64,000 nucleotides of DNA. It comes from Volvox africanus (Eukaryota > Chlorophyta > Chlorophyceae > Chlamydomonadales > Volvocaceae). The notes beneath the pieces were generated by a model. It was given only the letters and a program-made list of their open reading frames with translations, was not told where the DNA came from and did no database searches. Each line of letters opens with the position of its first letter. Within the stretch, counting starts at the first letter, position 1. Shown here piece by piece: positions 48,901 to 60,782 of the stretch. The DNA lies in NCBI GenBank assembly GCA_030268105.1, contig BSDZ01000125.1, forward strand, positions 310,001 through 374,000. Direction: 5' to 3'. A program made the translations under genes and the position numbers.

Positions 48901-51900
48901 GGACACCGGTCAGAGCTCTCCCCCCTCCCCAGCGCAGGATGTTTACATCCTGCCCCTGGACCCACGGGTTCCGGCAGCACCACCAGCAGCAACTGTGCCG
49001 GCTTCCCGTACTTCCTCTGCGCCCCGTCTGCAGCCGCCCTCATCGTGGCCTCAATACCACGGGCCTGCTTGTTTCCCTCTTTCTGAAACTCCACCGGGGG
49101 TGAGACCTGAGAGTTGCGGCGCACCGGGTCCACCTGCGCACGGAGAGGGGGGGGACAAGGACGCAAGGAGGATGATCATCAGTGTGATCATGCGGTTCAG
49201 TACGCTAGCCATCCCAAGTCCATATCCACCCAATTCCTTTGAACCCCCACATCGGGAGGGTCACCGGCCTGAGCACCGCATTCCTCTGGCTCTCATTTTG
49301 AATGTTCCCTCCACCGGCATGAATGTTCCCTCCCGAGTTCCCAGCAGAGCCCACTCACCACGGCCATGCCGCATTTCGCCATTCCGTCGCACATGTCGAT
49401 GAGGAAGTCCCATAACGAATACTCGCCCTCGAAGTCCACCTCCTGTGTAGATCCATTGCGGCGTAAAGTGTGTGTCGCAGGCGTGAACAGAAGTGGTGCA
49501 AGATGGGGAAGGTGAGAATCTCCAGCTGCCACTCACTGCCCATCCCGCTCACTGTCCCTGTTTCCATCCATATGACCAGCCATATGAAACACTCTTACCT
49601 CCCGTGGAATGAGCACCACTACCGCCCAGGAGTCCAGCTTCCGCGGATCGACGAACTTTACATTCCTTCAGTAAAGTGAGGCCACAAAACAAATACTGAA
49701 ATCGACATTGGACACATAAGGCAGCCTAACCCAGCGGTTACAAAGGTGCCAGAAACGCAGCAAAACGTCAGGGAAGAGCTCCACGCCTGGCCAAATCAAC
49801 CAGTACAGAGAACGAGCAAAGAGATGCATGCTCCCTGCAAGCATATGTACACAAGCGAGCAGATACGGCGCTGCCGGCTGCGAATTGTCATCAATACGAT
49901 GGACTTACCGCAGGTTCCAGGATCCACTTGAACCCACGTCGAATGCTTGCGGATCTCCGTAAGCCAGCACGGGTGCTGGAAGAACCCGGCCGTTCAGGCG
50001 AAGCAGCTCGGTGTTGAGCTTGAGGCCCCAGCAGCTCTCAGTACCGGCTTTAACGAGAGTCTCAGTAACTCGGGCGGCCTTGGAAAGAAAGAAAGGTTGT
50101 GTGAACATAAGAGGTTCACCATGCGCAAATAGGGGATTGATATCGTAATATCTTAATCAGACCACAGGCACACCAAAATTAGGCAGGCATAGATCAGGTA
50201 CAGCATCTTTAGCGAACGGCACCAAAGACCCGCGCTAGGGTAACGCACATAACTCGGTAAGCGAGCTCGCTCCTTCCGTTTCGAAACCCGACACCAGCAT
50301 CGCTCATCCCCCTCCTCATCCAAGCGTCGTCTCGGCTTGTCGCCGCACTCCCCACCTGCCTCGATACCGACTGGTGTTTCATTCCTGGATCCTCCTTAGC
50401 CGCAGCAATCATGTTAGCAGACTGCTTGGCGTCCAGCTTCATCCTGCGCTGGCCGGCTACCACGCTGAAGACGGGTAAAGAAAGGGGGGGAAGGTGGACC
50501 TCATGACGATAAAGAAGGGGGGGAGGTGGACCTCATGACGATACATGACCCCAACCCAGGTCCCACTAACAAAAAAGAGTCCTGGGGACCACAGAAGCCG
50601 ACAGTTCTGCACACAAGAGGCCCTAAAGGTATATGCCAAACGATTCCATCAAGGCACAGGCAACCCCAACCCAATCTCAGCTATACCGCAGCTCTCACGT
50701 GCAGAGTTCAAGGGGGATGTACACAGGCCGGCGGCGATCACCGACGTTTGCGCAGGGGAGGGCAGGGAAGCGCAGCGGACGGCCTGTCGCCTTGAAGTAG
50801 TCGGCCACCGTCATCTCCCTAGAAGCATGGTTGGCCGAGAGCAGGGGGGGGCACGAGCATACGGGTGGCCGCAGCTCAGATGCATAACATCATTGACCCT
50901 AAGTAGAGTCCCCGCCAGAACAAGGCTGACCATCACGGCGTGTTCCCAACAAATAGCGCCGCGGGGCACGTCCCCCCGCGGTGCTACTCCCCTTCTCCCA
51001 AGCCAAAAGACCATTCGGTACTGACTTGTTTTCCTTGTCGTTGAAAAATTTGGTGCTGCTCGCACCAGCCTCACTCAGGCCAATGAGGGCTTTCCTCCGT
51101 AAGAAGCCGCCTTTGATAGGGTATGCCACCTGCAGTATGGTTCACCATGGAAGAGAACAGCAGCAGCTGGAACAAAGAGACATAAATGGTGGGGGACAAG
51201 ACACAGACAAGACCGGCAAGAAATGTACGGCAGACAAGAAATGGTTATCTACAACGATTTTGTCGATTAGATGCGGGACGGGTGTCACTAAGGTTGGTAA
51301 TTTCCTTCTCCCCACCAGGTACAGAAAGGCCAGATATTACTGGTGCGCGGTCGTCAATTTGGGCAGCAATACGAGGAGCCGCCAAGGACTGGACCACAGA
51401 CTGACCTTAAACCCAGCAAGGCTTCTGGAGGCGGCACGCAGGCGGTTGATATCCACCCGCGACAGGTCGCGCGCATTGCACATCTCCGCCAGCAAGTCCG
51501 GCAGCGGGCGCTCTGACATAAAGGCCGCGAAGGCTGAGTCTAGGTTGAGCATCAGACCGGTGTCCACCAGCTTGAAGCTCTGTGCCGTTCAGGAGGTGAC
51601 GAAGAGCAGGATGGGGAGGGCGGCAGAATATGGCGGGTAAGAAGAGGTTTTTAATAAAAGAGATTTCAGGAGGCGTGTTGGTGCAAGGTATGAACAAGGA
51701 CGGCTTACAGCTTTTTGCGGGTTTAGAGGCCATGGGACAAATTAAATTGGCAGTGAGCAGGGGCGATGGGGATGAGATCCGCGCACCTGCTGGAACCCTG
51801 TCCACAGCTCCGCACCGCCCGACAGAGACGACACGCCATCGCCAGGGTAGAAAAACCCGCGTCCTACCACCGAGCACAGCGGATCCACTGCGAATGCATG

Positions 51901-54900
51901 GCGGATGACGATGTCCAGGACCTGGAGATACCGGGGAGGACAGGTGCAGAGGGGGATCATTAGGACATCTGGGTCGGCCGGGCTGTGTCGGGGGCAACAA
52001 CAGCCACATGATATAAAGTGAGAAGGATAACCCCCGCCTCCACGGAAAGCCTCTGTTAATATAGCCGATAACGACTTAAAACGGTAGGAATGCATACAAG
52101 ATCGCACCGACCCGTGTATTCATTCGATGCCAAGATGCTGTTTTGACCCCTCGATAATACCTTGGAACCCTCCAACCCATTTGCACACATAAAGCACGCG
52201 GCCTACCTGCATGGCGTCCCGGGGCGCCACCTGCTGCTGCCTGGCCAGGTAGCTCTGCAGGTTGGTCAGGTCGACCGCGTTCACCATCTTCGTCGTGACC
52301 TGATACGCATTGGGAGGGGCAGATGGGCCGGAAGCTAACGATGGAGATGACGTCCGAACGTGTGCTCCACAAGAGGGAGAGGCGAAGCCCTGGGTTTCTG
52401 GAATAAAGCTATCCACGACCGAAGTTTGAATGATGGGTTTCATTGCTAGCTCCCGTGCTCCCTGTGAACCACTGCCCGCAGGAGCCCTGAAGCGGACTTT
52501 TCAGTGTTTTGAGGATTCACATACTCTTTAATTTAACAAGGGGCGAGGGCAGCTCTTCAGTCCACTGTGCTCCATCAGGCCTGCTCCATACCGCCTGAAT
52601 TGATCCAACACCTCGACTCTTCCATTCACCATCACACCGTGATCCAGGTACATCTCTTTTTCAACATTCGGGTATTTTTCGCCCGCGCTCACTCCTGCTC
52701 TCACACCCACTCACCTCGTAGCTCTTGGGGCGGTCGTTGCGATCACCCTGTCGAGGGGGTACAGCGACCTTCCAATTCCGGACCTCTGGCGGAATGCCCT
52801 GAGGCATGTGAACAATGCAGGACAGAGGGCGCGGTGCTTATTGGGCAAAGTATGTGTATGTGACGGATTGTCCAAGTAAGGCGGATTACGTTGGGTTATG
52901 CTCCACTTCATGTTCGCGACCAGGAAACATAGATAGTAGTTCTTGCTCGTCATAATGAATGATGATAAAGGCATGCATTTGCGCGTATGTCAGCATCCAA
53001 TCCCATTGACATCAGCGTTCGCCCGTACCTGGTTGGGTAAAAAGAGGTTCTTGCGGCCATCATATCGCCACGCACCCTGTGGCCATTTGTGCTCCTTTGC
53101 ACATGCACTCAGGATACGGTTGGCGAGGCGAGGCGGCAAGTCCTCCCCTTCACTGGCGGCAGGCTCGCCCGAAATTGTCAGCGATGCCATCTCGGTGGCT
53201 GGGGGCGCCGGATAGGCCCGGACACCACGCGTTGCGCCACCCCGGACGCCGCCTGCATTTGTGTACAAGAGAAGTAGATTAATATTCTGTCCCAAGTGGT
53301 GCGTGAAGGCGCTCGCGCTCAGCTCCCAGCACTCTCTGACCTGGAAAGCTTGCTTCCACTATCTAGCCCCCAAGTGACGGTCGCCTCTCCACCGTCACCT
53401 AATGACACCTACTTGTAGCGTCGGTCGACTTGATGGAGACGTCATAATGGTACGCCTGCATTCAATGCACATGCGAAATTCAGCTTCATGTTAAGAGGTG
53501 ACGCACCGGGCCGGTCATGAACGGCCATTAACGCATGTATCCACATGGTGTCGGCAACCTTAATATACATGCATAGATAGGGCCCACAGGAGCCCAGAAC
53601 TTACCACTTGCGGAAAGCCGGGCAGCATCTGCAGTTTGAAGTAGTTTGTGAGGAGGTTGACTGCCTTGCCCACCGTTCCATGATTAGGCCGCCTGGTGAT
53701 AGCCGTGGGCCGACCATCCGCATTCACTTCAACCTGTGTGTGAACGTGAAGACGGAGAACGGGGATACGATACGTCAATGCAACAGGGGGAAACTGGCCC
53801 AGCGGGAGAGTTGGCTTCGAACAAAGAACGTAACCACTGGAGACAGAACGCAGCTGGGGAGTAATAGATGTCACAGACACGTATACAACGCCGCACCAGG
53901 GTGGACACCCGGTTGGGATAGGTGCCTCCCGTGGTTCGAAGACGTGCTAAGGGAGTTAACTTACATTCACAGGCGCCTTGATTGTATTAGTCCCGCGAAG
54001 GACTGCCTCAAGTCGTGCCGCCCCCTCCTGAGGGCTGACGACGCCGCCGCCGCCACCACCTGGGATTACGTCAGAAGGATAATCAATTTCTGAACAATGA
54101 AAAGGAAAACACGTTTTTCCATTTCATTTGAGGGGCGGACAATTGTAGTTTTAGAGCGGTGGCTATACGGATGCCATGTATGGTGAATCGTTACTACCAC
54201 TTTGAATACTTGGGTCATTGATGCGGATGCAGCAGGGCCTAGTGTTGGCGGCCCTTTGTGCGTCTGCTTCATTGCTTTCCTTTGGCTCACAATCCATGCA
54301 GCGCAAAAGGGATAGTTGTGTGTAATGAAACGCGGCAGAAAAAAGGCACTCAATTCACAAAATCGAGCTTCAAGAACATTTCGGAAGAGACATTCAACAG
54401 GACCGTGCTTGCGATCCAACAGCGTTAAAACTTCATCTTACCAGACTTCTATAGGTCGAGCAAAGCTAATTACGTGCACAGCTTGCATATCTGACTCGAA
54501 AATGGCGCATTTGGCAGTTCATGGGCGTGGTTGCTAATGACCAACGTTTTCAGGTGTCCCTCATGACCCATGGGTCGGGGGTTGTTGCATTCTCCAAATG
54601 ATACGAAATGAGACTTCTTCTAAACGACGCACGATCCCATCCCACCACGTCCGCCGCCGCCATAACCGCCACCGCCGCGACCTCCATCAAAGCCCCCGCC
54701 TCGGCCGCCGCCACCGCCGCGACCTCCATCAAAGCCGCCGCCACCACCGCGACCTCCATCAAAGCCGCCGCCTCGGCCGCCGCCACCACGGCCACCTCCC
54801 CCACCGCCATAGCCCCCTCCGCCGCCACCACCGCCACCGTAGGCGCTGCCCGGTCGGCTACCGCCACCTCCGGGGCCGCCTCCTGCAACATACATCCGCG

Positions 54901-55349
54901 GGAAACATGATCGTCAAGGACCCGCTCGAACGCACAGATCTCGGGGAAGGTAGCGCAACATGCTCGACGTATCATCTATGAGTACCTGCAATGTATTTCA
55001 GACCTCTCAATCATCCAAGCAGCATCCATAAGGCCGATGGGATACAAAACGCCAACGTTCCAAACATGGACTCAGCAGATTCTCATTGGAATAGTTGCAA
55101 CAAACCGCATGAACATAATGAGACGTCAAATCGGCCTGCGCGATAGTCACTCAGGCTTCCAAGGACGGTCCCCGGCTTCCAAGGACGGTGTCCTTGGACT
55201 AATCGGCTTACCGCCGCCGCCATAACCACCACCGCCACCACCGCCTGCATCGCCATCACGGGTTCATGGTCATGATGAATGAACTCAAAAGCTCGAGGGG
55301 CCACACGTCCAATGGTGCGAAATATCTCACCTCGGCCTCGACCAGACAT
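45995..55349 (-). CDS. AGO: Argonaute protein (plant-type AGO, DEDD slicer residues)
   Basis: The RNA-guided effector of small-RNA silencing. 27 phase-consistent GT-AG exons (1,045 aa), from the high end: 55349-55331, 55244-55212, 54882-54646, 54059-53965, 53733-53605, 53455-53413, 53252-53029, 52798-52715, 52299-52207, 51921-51787, 51579-51406, 51129-51026, 50818-50699, 50464-50356, 50078-49909, 49665-49599, 49439-49359, 49133-48966, 48667-48587, 48434-48316, 48016-47774, 47640-47544, 47242-47133, 46891-46801, 46686-46574, 46451-46385, 46126-45995. Residues 1-107: MSGRGRG then Gly/Arg/Tyr-rich repeats. N domain: YHYDVSIKS region. PAZ: about 420-530 ([21 protein letters not shown]). Linker 2: [47 protein letters not shown] (D781), TGRQEV (E825), [11 protein letters not shown] (D855), [13 protein letters not shown] (D992 where many AGOs have His). 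The C-terminus ends NVLYFM, as usual for AGO. Start chosen for the RGRG leader; no other in-frame start fits. Confidence 0.93.
54646..54882 (-). repeat. Gly-rich FDGGRGGGG repeats in Argonaute exon 3
   Basis: Internal near-identical units of about 40-45 bp encode (R)[12 protein letters not shown] at least three times, with RGG and GGY motifs around them. Such motifs are known sites of arginine methylation in some Argonautes. The antisense frames (Ser/Ala/Thr-rich) are artefacts. Confidence 0.8.
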
Positions 55350-56904
55350 CTCGAATCAGACCGACTCTGGTTTGTTCTCGCAAGCAATAGTTGCTTTATG
55401 AGTATATGACTCTTCTTGAAAGAGCCAAGGTTTATCTTCTAGTGCTCGAGTAGGTTATTGTCCTAAACGTTCAATATATATTTGCTTTAGACTTTCATTG
55501 AATAAGTATGGATGCCTTGACTTTACATGGGCATTCGATCCGGCAGGTGTAGCACGGCTGCATTCCAGTACCCGTGAAGCGCGAACCCGTGATTGTCAGA
55601 ACATTACAGGTATTTCTAAGCCACAATCTACCAATGCCTCTTGTAGCAAATATAATATTATACACATGTGCAGCATGCACTCGCTTTCCTGGCGGTCAAA
55701 TTACTCACCAACTTCCGTTCCCCATCATTAGGTCCAAACCTTAGCGAAAAAAATGCGGGTTCTTGAAGTAAGATGAAAGGAAATCCTTCCCTAAAAAGGA
55801 ATGACGCCGGACTGCGCGGCGACCTGAAATTTGCAACGAAAGGTGTAGCGGTTACTCTCAGGTTAGCGCTGGAACGAACCAAGGAGCATGACGAGACAGG
55901 ACGTGTCACGCGCAGTCGCGTACCCATCTACCAACCCAGCGAAACGTGCGCGTGCTTTGAAGGCGAAACCCCAACCTCCAATAAGCTGCCTTGGCACGGT
56001 CATTCCCACAGGGGTCATTCCCATGGTCATTCCTTGATGGGTTTGGATGTGAATGTTATCGCAGTCGTGTTCCCCCCCGCCCGCTGCTCTCCTTGGAGCT
56101 CGTCGTGTTGGGATAGCTTGGAAGTCCAATTGCCTGCAGCTGGTGTAGCGCGTGTGTAATGCAGAGAGTACCTACCCACTAGCAAGTCAATACTGCGAGG
56201 CTTCGGAGATAGTGGCGGAAATAGGCCATGCGATGCGGGTATAGCTGAAGCGAGACGGTATGCACCTGGTATGATCCAGGAAACAATTGGGGAAAAGAGC
56301 AAATGCAACGAGGGCAACCTCCACCGGTATCTGTGGGCAATCGTGTGCGGAATACTAAGATCCTGTCTGCGACTTGGTGGGTGCATATACCAGAGGATCG
56401 GAAGGGTTCCAGTTTGGGTTGCTCGACTTAAAAGCCATACCGGGAATAACAGAACGGCGATTCAAAAGCTGTGGAAGCAAGATTGATGTGTATCATGCAG
56501 ACAAGCTAACGTCCTCTTTACGTACAAGTACGGCACCTTCAAACCGTCAAGACGGGGCCTACCGTTCCGAGCACAGCCGATTAAACATAAAGCAAGGGTT
56601 TAACGCAGAATGCCAACAATCATTTTCTGGTGTCCCATCCACCGAAGAGAATCCAAGCTCAACACTCACACGGACACACAAAACATTGCATGTACCACAT
56701 GGCTCAGCGACCCTGTTGGTACGTAAATTTATGCAGCGTAATGCTTAGAATCCAGATAGTGCGCATCGGTGGGAATAATGATTGCCCGCCTGTCACGGCC
56801 GATGCCCAACTCTCTGCTCAGACCTCCGGGGGCCCCCACCAGGACTCCATTCCACAACCCATGGCAAAAAGGCAGGCAGCTGCCATAAAGCGCGCGTAGC
56901 CCAA
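55350..56904. other. Region between Argonaute start and SDHAF3 stop
   Basis: Both neighbours are on the minus strand, so this holds the Argonaute promoter and 5' UTR and the 3' UTR of SDHAF3. Overlapping frames at 55773-56159 (+) and 55863-56129 (-) have no recognisable domain. Confidence 0.4.
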
Positions 56905-57261
56905 TCATGGGGTTGTCCTATTCGTCGTCTTAAGCTCGTTTTGCAGCATCTCCACACGCTTCCGCTGGTCCTCAGAAAGGGAGTCGTAAACACCCGTCAT
57001 CAACTCGACGCTGACATTGACATTAGTAGTAGTCGTATGCTCCTCGCCGCGTAGTGTGGCCAGATAGCCCCGCCATTCGCTAACAAACTGCGTCCACTGG
57101 GACATGGTGGTTTTGCCGCGAAGGTGACTCCGAAACTCTGACCGGGCATAGCTGTCCCCCAAATCCCGGACGGGAGGTGGCAGCCGTTCACGATGCAGCT
57201 TCAACACTTCCCGGTACAACGAAATGACTGGGACTGCCGCCTGCCTCGGGTTAGAAGTCAT
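56905..57261 (-). CDS. SDHAF3: Succinate dehydrogenase assembly factor 3 (ACN9, LYR-motif protein)
   Basis: Single-exon 118-aa protein. SDHAF3 is a mitochondrial matrix LYR protein that helps mature the iron-sulfur subunit of complex II. The LYR tripeptide is at residues 15-17 within SLYREVLKLHR. The family signature LGDSYARSEFRSH follows at about 34-46, then the helical FVSEWRGYLATLRG. Length matches the family (about 110-125 aa). The start ATG at 57259-57261 is 54 nt after the stop of TOM22 on the same strand, with no TGTAA signal between, so both may sit on one mRNA. The C-terminal 40 residues (NVSVELMTGVYDSLSEDQRK) are less conserved. Confidence 0.88.
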   Translation of the reverse strand: MTSNPRQAAVPVISLYREVLKLHRERLPPPVRDLGDSYARSEFRSHLRGKTTMSQWTQFVSEWRGYLATLRGEEHTTTTNVNVSVELMTGVYDSLSEDQRKRVEMLQNELKTTNRTTP

Positions 57262-57315
57262 TATAAACCTCTAGTAGCGAGCCTGAACCAGAAAATGCTT
57301 TCGAAATTGTGGGCT
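57262..57315 (-). other. 54-nt intercistronic spacer TOM22-SDHAF3
   Basis: The gap from the TOM22 stop to the SDHAF3 ATG is too short for a 3' UTR, poly(A) site, promoter and 5' UTR. No TGTAA pentamer occurs in it. The sequence just before the ATG is A/T-rich (GGTTTATA). Confidence 0.7.
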
Positions 57316-57543
57316 TTACGCCTTCGCAGCCGCCGGACCCGTCAGAACGCTAAGCTGCTCCTTCTCCATATCTAGCATTTGTTGCTCGCGGTCCATCTCT
57401 ATAATTAAAGGCACAAGAAGAACAAGGAGAGTTGTAGACGTGATCCAAGCGGCTTTCTTAAAAGATGCAAACAACTTCTTGGCTGCCAAGGAAGCTGTGA
57501 TCGGGCCCGAAGGCTCTGGCTTGGGAGCGCCTCCAAGAAACAT
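57316..57543 (-). CDS. TOM22: Mitochondrial import receptor TOM22 (plant TOM9 type)
   Basis: 75-aa single-exon protein. TOM22/TOM9 is a central component of the outer-membrane TOM complex, inserted N-in-cytosol. The diagnostic core is KKAAWITSTTLLVLLVPLII followed by EMDREQQ, almost the plant TOM9 sequence. The transmembrane helix covers about residues 32-48 with the conserved proline at 45, and a short intermembrane-space tail (QQMLDMEKEQLSVL) follows. As in plants the cytosolic acidic receptor domain of fungal and animal TOM22 is missing. The start at 57543 is the first in-frame ATG before the core. An additional upstream exon cannot be excluded, but none is needed. Confidence 0.85.
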   Translation of the reverse strand: MFLGGAPKPEPSGPITASLAAKKLFASFKKAAWITSTTLLVLLVPLIIEMDREQQMLDMEKEQLSVLTGPAAAKA

Positions 57544-57946
57544 CTTTAAGGTACTTTTCTCTTACTACTTCGACATGTGTTGCGTGGCAAACAAATAGAG
57601 TATCATCTTCCGATGGGTACATTCGTGCAAACAGGAACTGTCGTACATTTACTGGACAGTGGACACAAACCTTGTCATTCTTTGCGCAACTGCGGTGGCA
57701 AAGCGCAAGCTACAAGGGGCGTCCGTGCAGATTGAGTCTGACTGCCGGGACTGGCTGCCACATTATTTCCTTCCGCTTAAAGATTGTTCGTGTGCCGGTG
57801 TTTGTGACGCTATCGTAGCTGCTGCAATAGGGGTTCGGTAGGTAGCTTTGATGCTACAGGCCAAGTCAGGGGCCAAGTGGCAGCAGCCGGAGCACACGAC
57901 TCCCTGGAGACCCGCAATTCCGTTTCTCCAAAATGGACCCACCAAA

Positions 57947-57982
57947 TCCCCCGACTACTGGCTGCCTCCAGTAGTCGGGGGA
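57947..57982. repeat. Perfect 15-bp hairpin
   Basis: Arms TCCCCCGACTACTGG (57947-57961) and its exact reverse complement (57968-57982) are separated by a 6-nt loop. It lies upstream of TOM22, outside recognised exons. It could be a terminator-like or small hairpin structure, or a chance palindrome. Confidence 0.7.
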
Positions 57983-60398
57983 CTAGAGATTACAGAGATA
58001 CCACCACCTGGCCTTCCACGATGGGGCATGGGAACAGGTGCCGCTACTGTGAGATAACAGTCCCAGCAGGTGTCCCAACACATGTGCGCGCGTGTGTTCA
58101 GTTGAGAATGAGAGATGGCTGAAGCTGGTGTGTGTGTGGCGGCGGCGGCACGTGGCTCTGCAGTTGTGAGCTCAGATGACAAGGGTGCCTGAGCCGACAG
58201 CGTTACCACTATGGACAACCTGCTCCTGTCAATCAGGACACAATAATCCATCAAAGTGCGGATTTCCGTAATTACAGATTTCCACAAAAGCATAGATACG
58301 TGAATATTGTAGGGCAGAGTCGTGGCGTGCGTTGGGCGACCACTAACATTTGGCGAGGCGAATGAGGGCACGGGAATTTTGAATTCGAAGCTGCAGCTGT
58401 GTTGGCCCCACCCCCAGGTGGATCCACCAGTGTGAGCCCGCTAATCCATTGTGTTCCCTCCCAACTCGATGTTTTATTCGTCGTCACCCCCCCCTTGTGT
58501 TTCTCCGTGTATTTCTTTGGCTGTATATGGTTAATGGGTATATTCAAATCGCTGCCCATTCCTCCCTGCCCTCCTAGGCCCTCACCGTGCGGGGCCTCTT
58601 CCAAGTCCCTAAGCACACCAACAGCGCCGGAAGAGTTCCCTGTTTGGCGCCAGCTTTAAGCCGGAACCCGGGCAGGGAGCCCGCCGGAACCCGGGCAGAA
58701 GCCCTGTCTTGGAACTGCCCCCGCCACGAGCTTCCGCCGACATACAATGGACTCGCCCAAGGATCCAGTTGCCAAGGACCAAGTAGCGGGTTGGGACGAC
58801 GAAGATGACATAGTTAGTTCCGGTGGTCCCCGTACGATGGCAGAAGATGAGGATGACAGCCCCCCAACCCCGCCCTCCGTTCCTTAATTTAGAGGTGCAC
58901 TGCGGTGTTTGCGTCATCCCGCTTCCATAGGCGGTGATCCATGGTTGGGTCGATCTCCGACATATTGCTTGTAATTGCCGCCGGCAGCTGCTTGTGGCTC
59001 ATATGCCTGTCACTTCCACCTGTTTGCAACGGGTTCGCCAGAGACGGTGACGAACTCGCAAGGTCCCCCATAACCCCTTGGTCTTCATAGCTTCGTGCAC
59101 CCTGCGTTCTGTGCCGCAGTTAGGTCAAAGAGACGCCCGAATAGGCGCCGAAGCAGGAAGCTGTTGCCAAGGACATCGCTGGGCAGTCCACAGCTGAAAA
59201 AAAGACAGATGGCGATGGCGGATTCAACAAGCTGGTTGGCTTGTACTTTTTGGTACTGGTTTGGGATGTACGGGAGTGGCAGGGGTCCCGCAGATGGCAG
59301 GAGATGCGATGGAGAGGGGAAGATCTGTCCTTTCTGCTGCTCAGGGACCTCGAGCGGAGGCCTGTCGTTATGAGTAAGCGAGCTGCGGGGTTGGGGCCGG
59401 CCTCGTGCAGGCGAAGGGTATACCTCGATATGGTATTTAGAACGTTCTCATTCCATTTACCAGTATTGTTACTTATTGTCACTACCTCCCCGTGTCGGGA
59501 TTGGGTAATTTGCGCGCCTGCTGCCTTCCTTGGATGTGGTAGCCATCTCTCAGGCTCCCTCTCAGGAATTGAAGATCCTCCTGATCCTCCGTCACCCGTT
59601 ACCACCATGGTAGGCCTCTTTCCTATCATCGAAAGTTGATAGGGCAGAAATTTGAATGAAGCGTCGTCGACATGAGAGCAGTTGTACCATTCGTGAAGTT
59701 ATCATGATTCACTCAAGGACGGGCAAAGCCCGGCTGGCTTTTTGTCTAATAAATACGACCCTTCCGTGAAGTCGGGTTGTGCGCACGTCGGGTTCCTTCC
59801 TGCTCAGGAAATGTCCGGTGATATATTTTGGGGGATGGCCCGTTGAGCTGTTTGCCATGGTGATGTGTAGGCTCACCCCCGGGATCGTGGGACTGCAGGC
59901 AGATGGGGATCACTGTGCTGCCTGGATATCACCACATCATGCCATTCAGGGAGGGTGGGCAGCTTCAGGCGGTAAACAGTCAACAACTGAAAAATTAAAA
60001 GTTGATGTTTATGCATGATTCAATTTTGTCTTAACGGGTACCCACAAGATTGGACAGCTACGTTCAATCATAAGGTCCGGACCATAAACCGGTTGGGTAT
60101 TTGATTTCGGTTGGGTCCCGACGGAGGACAGAGGAGAGCGGCATGTGGCCGGCCGCTGACGCTGAGAGGCGCCCGAGGGCTAGCGAACATACGCTGCGGG
60201 ACTTTGGGGGCTGCATACGGAAGCAACGTCTAACTGACGCCCCTTTTGACCCAACCTGAGAATCGCATCATTGGCGGAATACCATTACAGCGACTGATGC
60301 CTGCGAGGCATTAGCCGAAGAATTGAGCTTCAGGTGATAATGAACGAGCTGACAAGTGCAGCGGGTTGCAATGGACTGGTACAGCGCCATTGGGTACA

Positions 60399-60432
60399 AT
60401 GTACCTTACAATGTAACCTACCTACAATGTAC
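60399..60432. repeat. TACAATGTA short tandem/palindromic repeat
   Basis: Several overlapping copies of TACAATGTA-type units (GTACAATGTACC, TACAATGTAACC). Each unit is itself close to palindromic. Confidence 0.6.
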
Positions 60433-60782
60433 AATGTACCTTCGCCACTTCCAGCCGTCGCCGGTGAACTGGCATCTGAATCGGGGGTTACGGGTTCAGC
60501 GCAATGCGCCGGGTCATCATGGCCAATGTGGCATGAGTGGCCAATGGCCATTGTTTCCGAGCGCTTCTTCACCTTGCCGAAAAACGGAAAGCGATCCAAG
60601 CTCTTTGATTCGGCCTTGTATGCCCTTCGCTACTGCTGTTGCGGCCAGGACGGGTACATATGCGCTCGGTCCTTCATGGTGTTCGGTAAGGCTTCTGATG
60701 ATGTCCCGAGTACCATTTTGGGTACCACAATGCTTTAATAAAATTCGTTCCATGCAGGCTCTGCTCGCCTGTCCCCAGGCAG

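Larger units (their letters stand above)
57544..60782. other. Region between TOM22 and the GT77 remnant
   Basis: No firm gene. A short plus-strand frame from ATG 58746 (SPKDPVAKDQVAGWDDEDD, acidic, about 46 codons) and a later frame at about 59130-59250 (KQEAVAKDIAGQSTAEKKTD) have similar charged composition and might be exons of one unknown small protein, but an in-frame TAG near 59130 and unclear splice phases stop me from calling it. A perfect hairpin lies at 57947-57982. Frames at 60334-60871 just upstream of the glycosyltransferase exon show no domain. Confidence 0.35.

Noticed and set aside
54550..54981. Ala/Val-, Ser/Thr- and His/Arg-rich ORFs over the Argonaute Gly-rich exon
   Set aside because: Other-frame shadows of the RGG/GGY coding repeat.
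58746..59250. Small acidic plus-strand protein in two exons
   Set aside because: An in-frame TAG and unclear splice phases; no family recognised.
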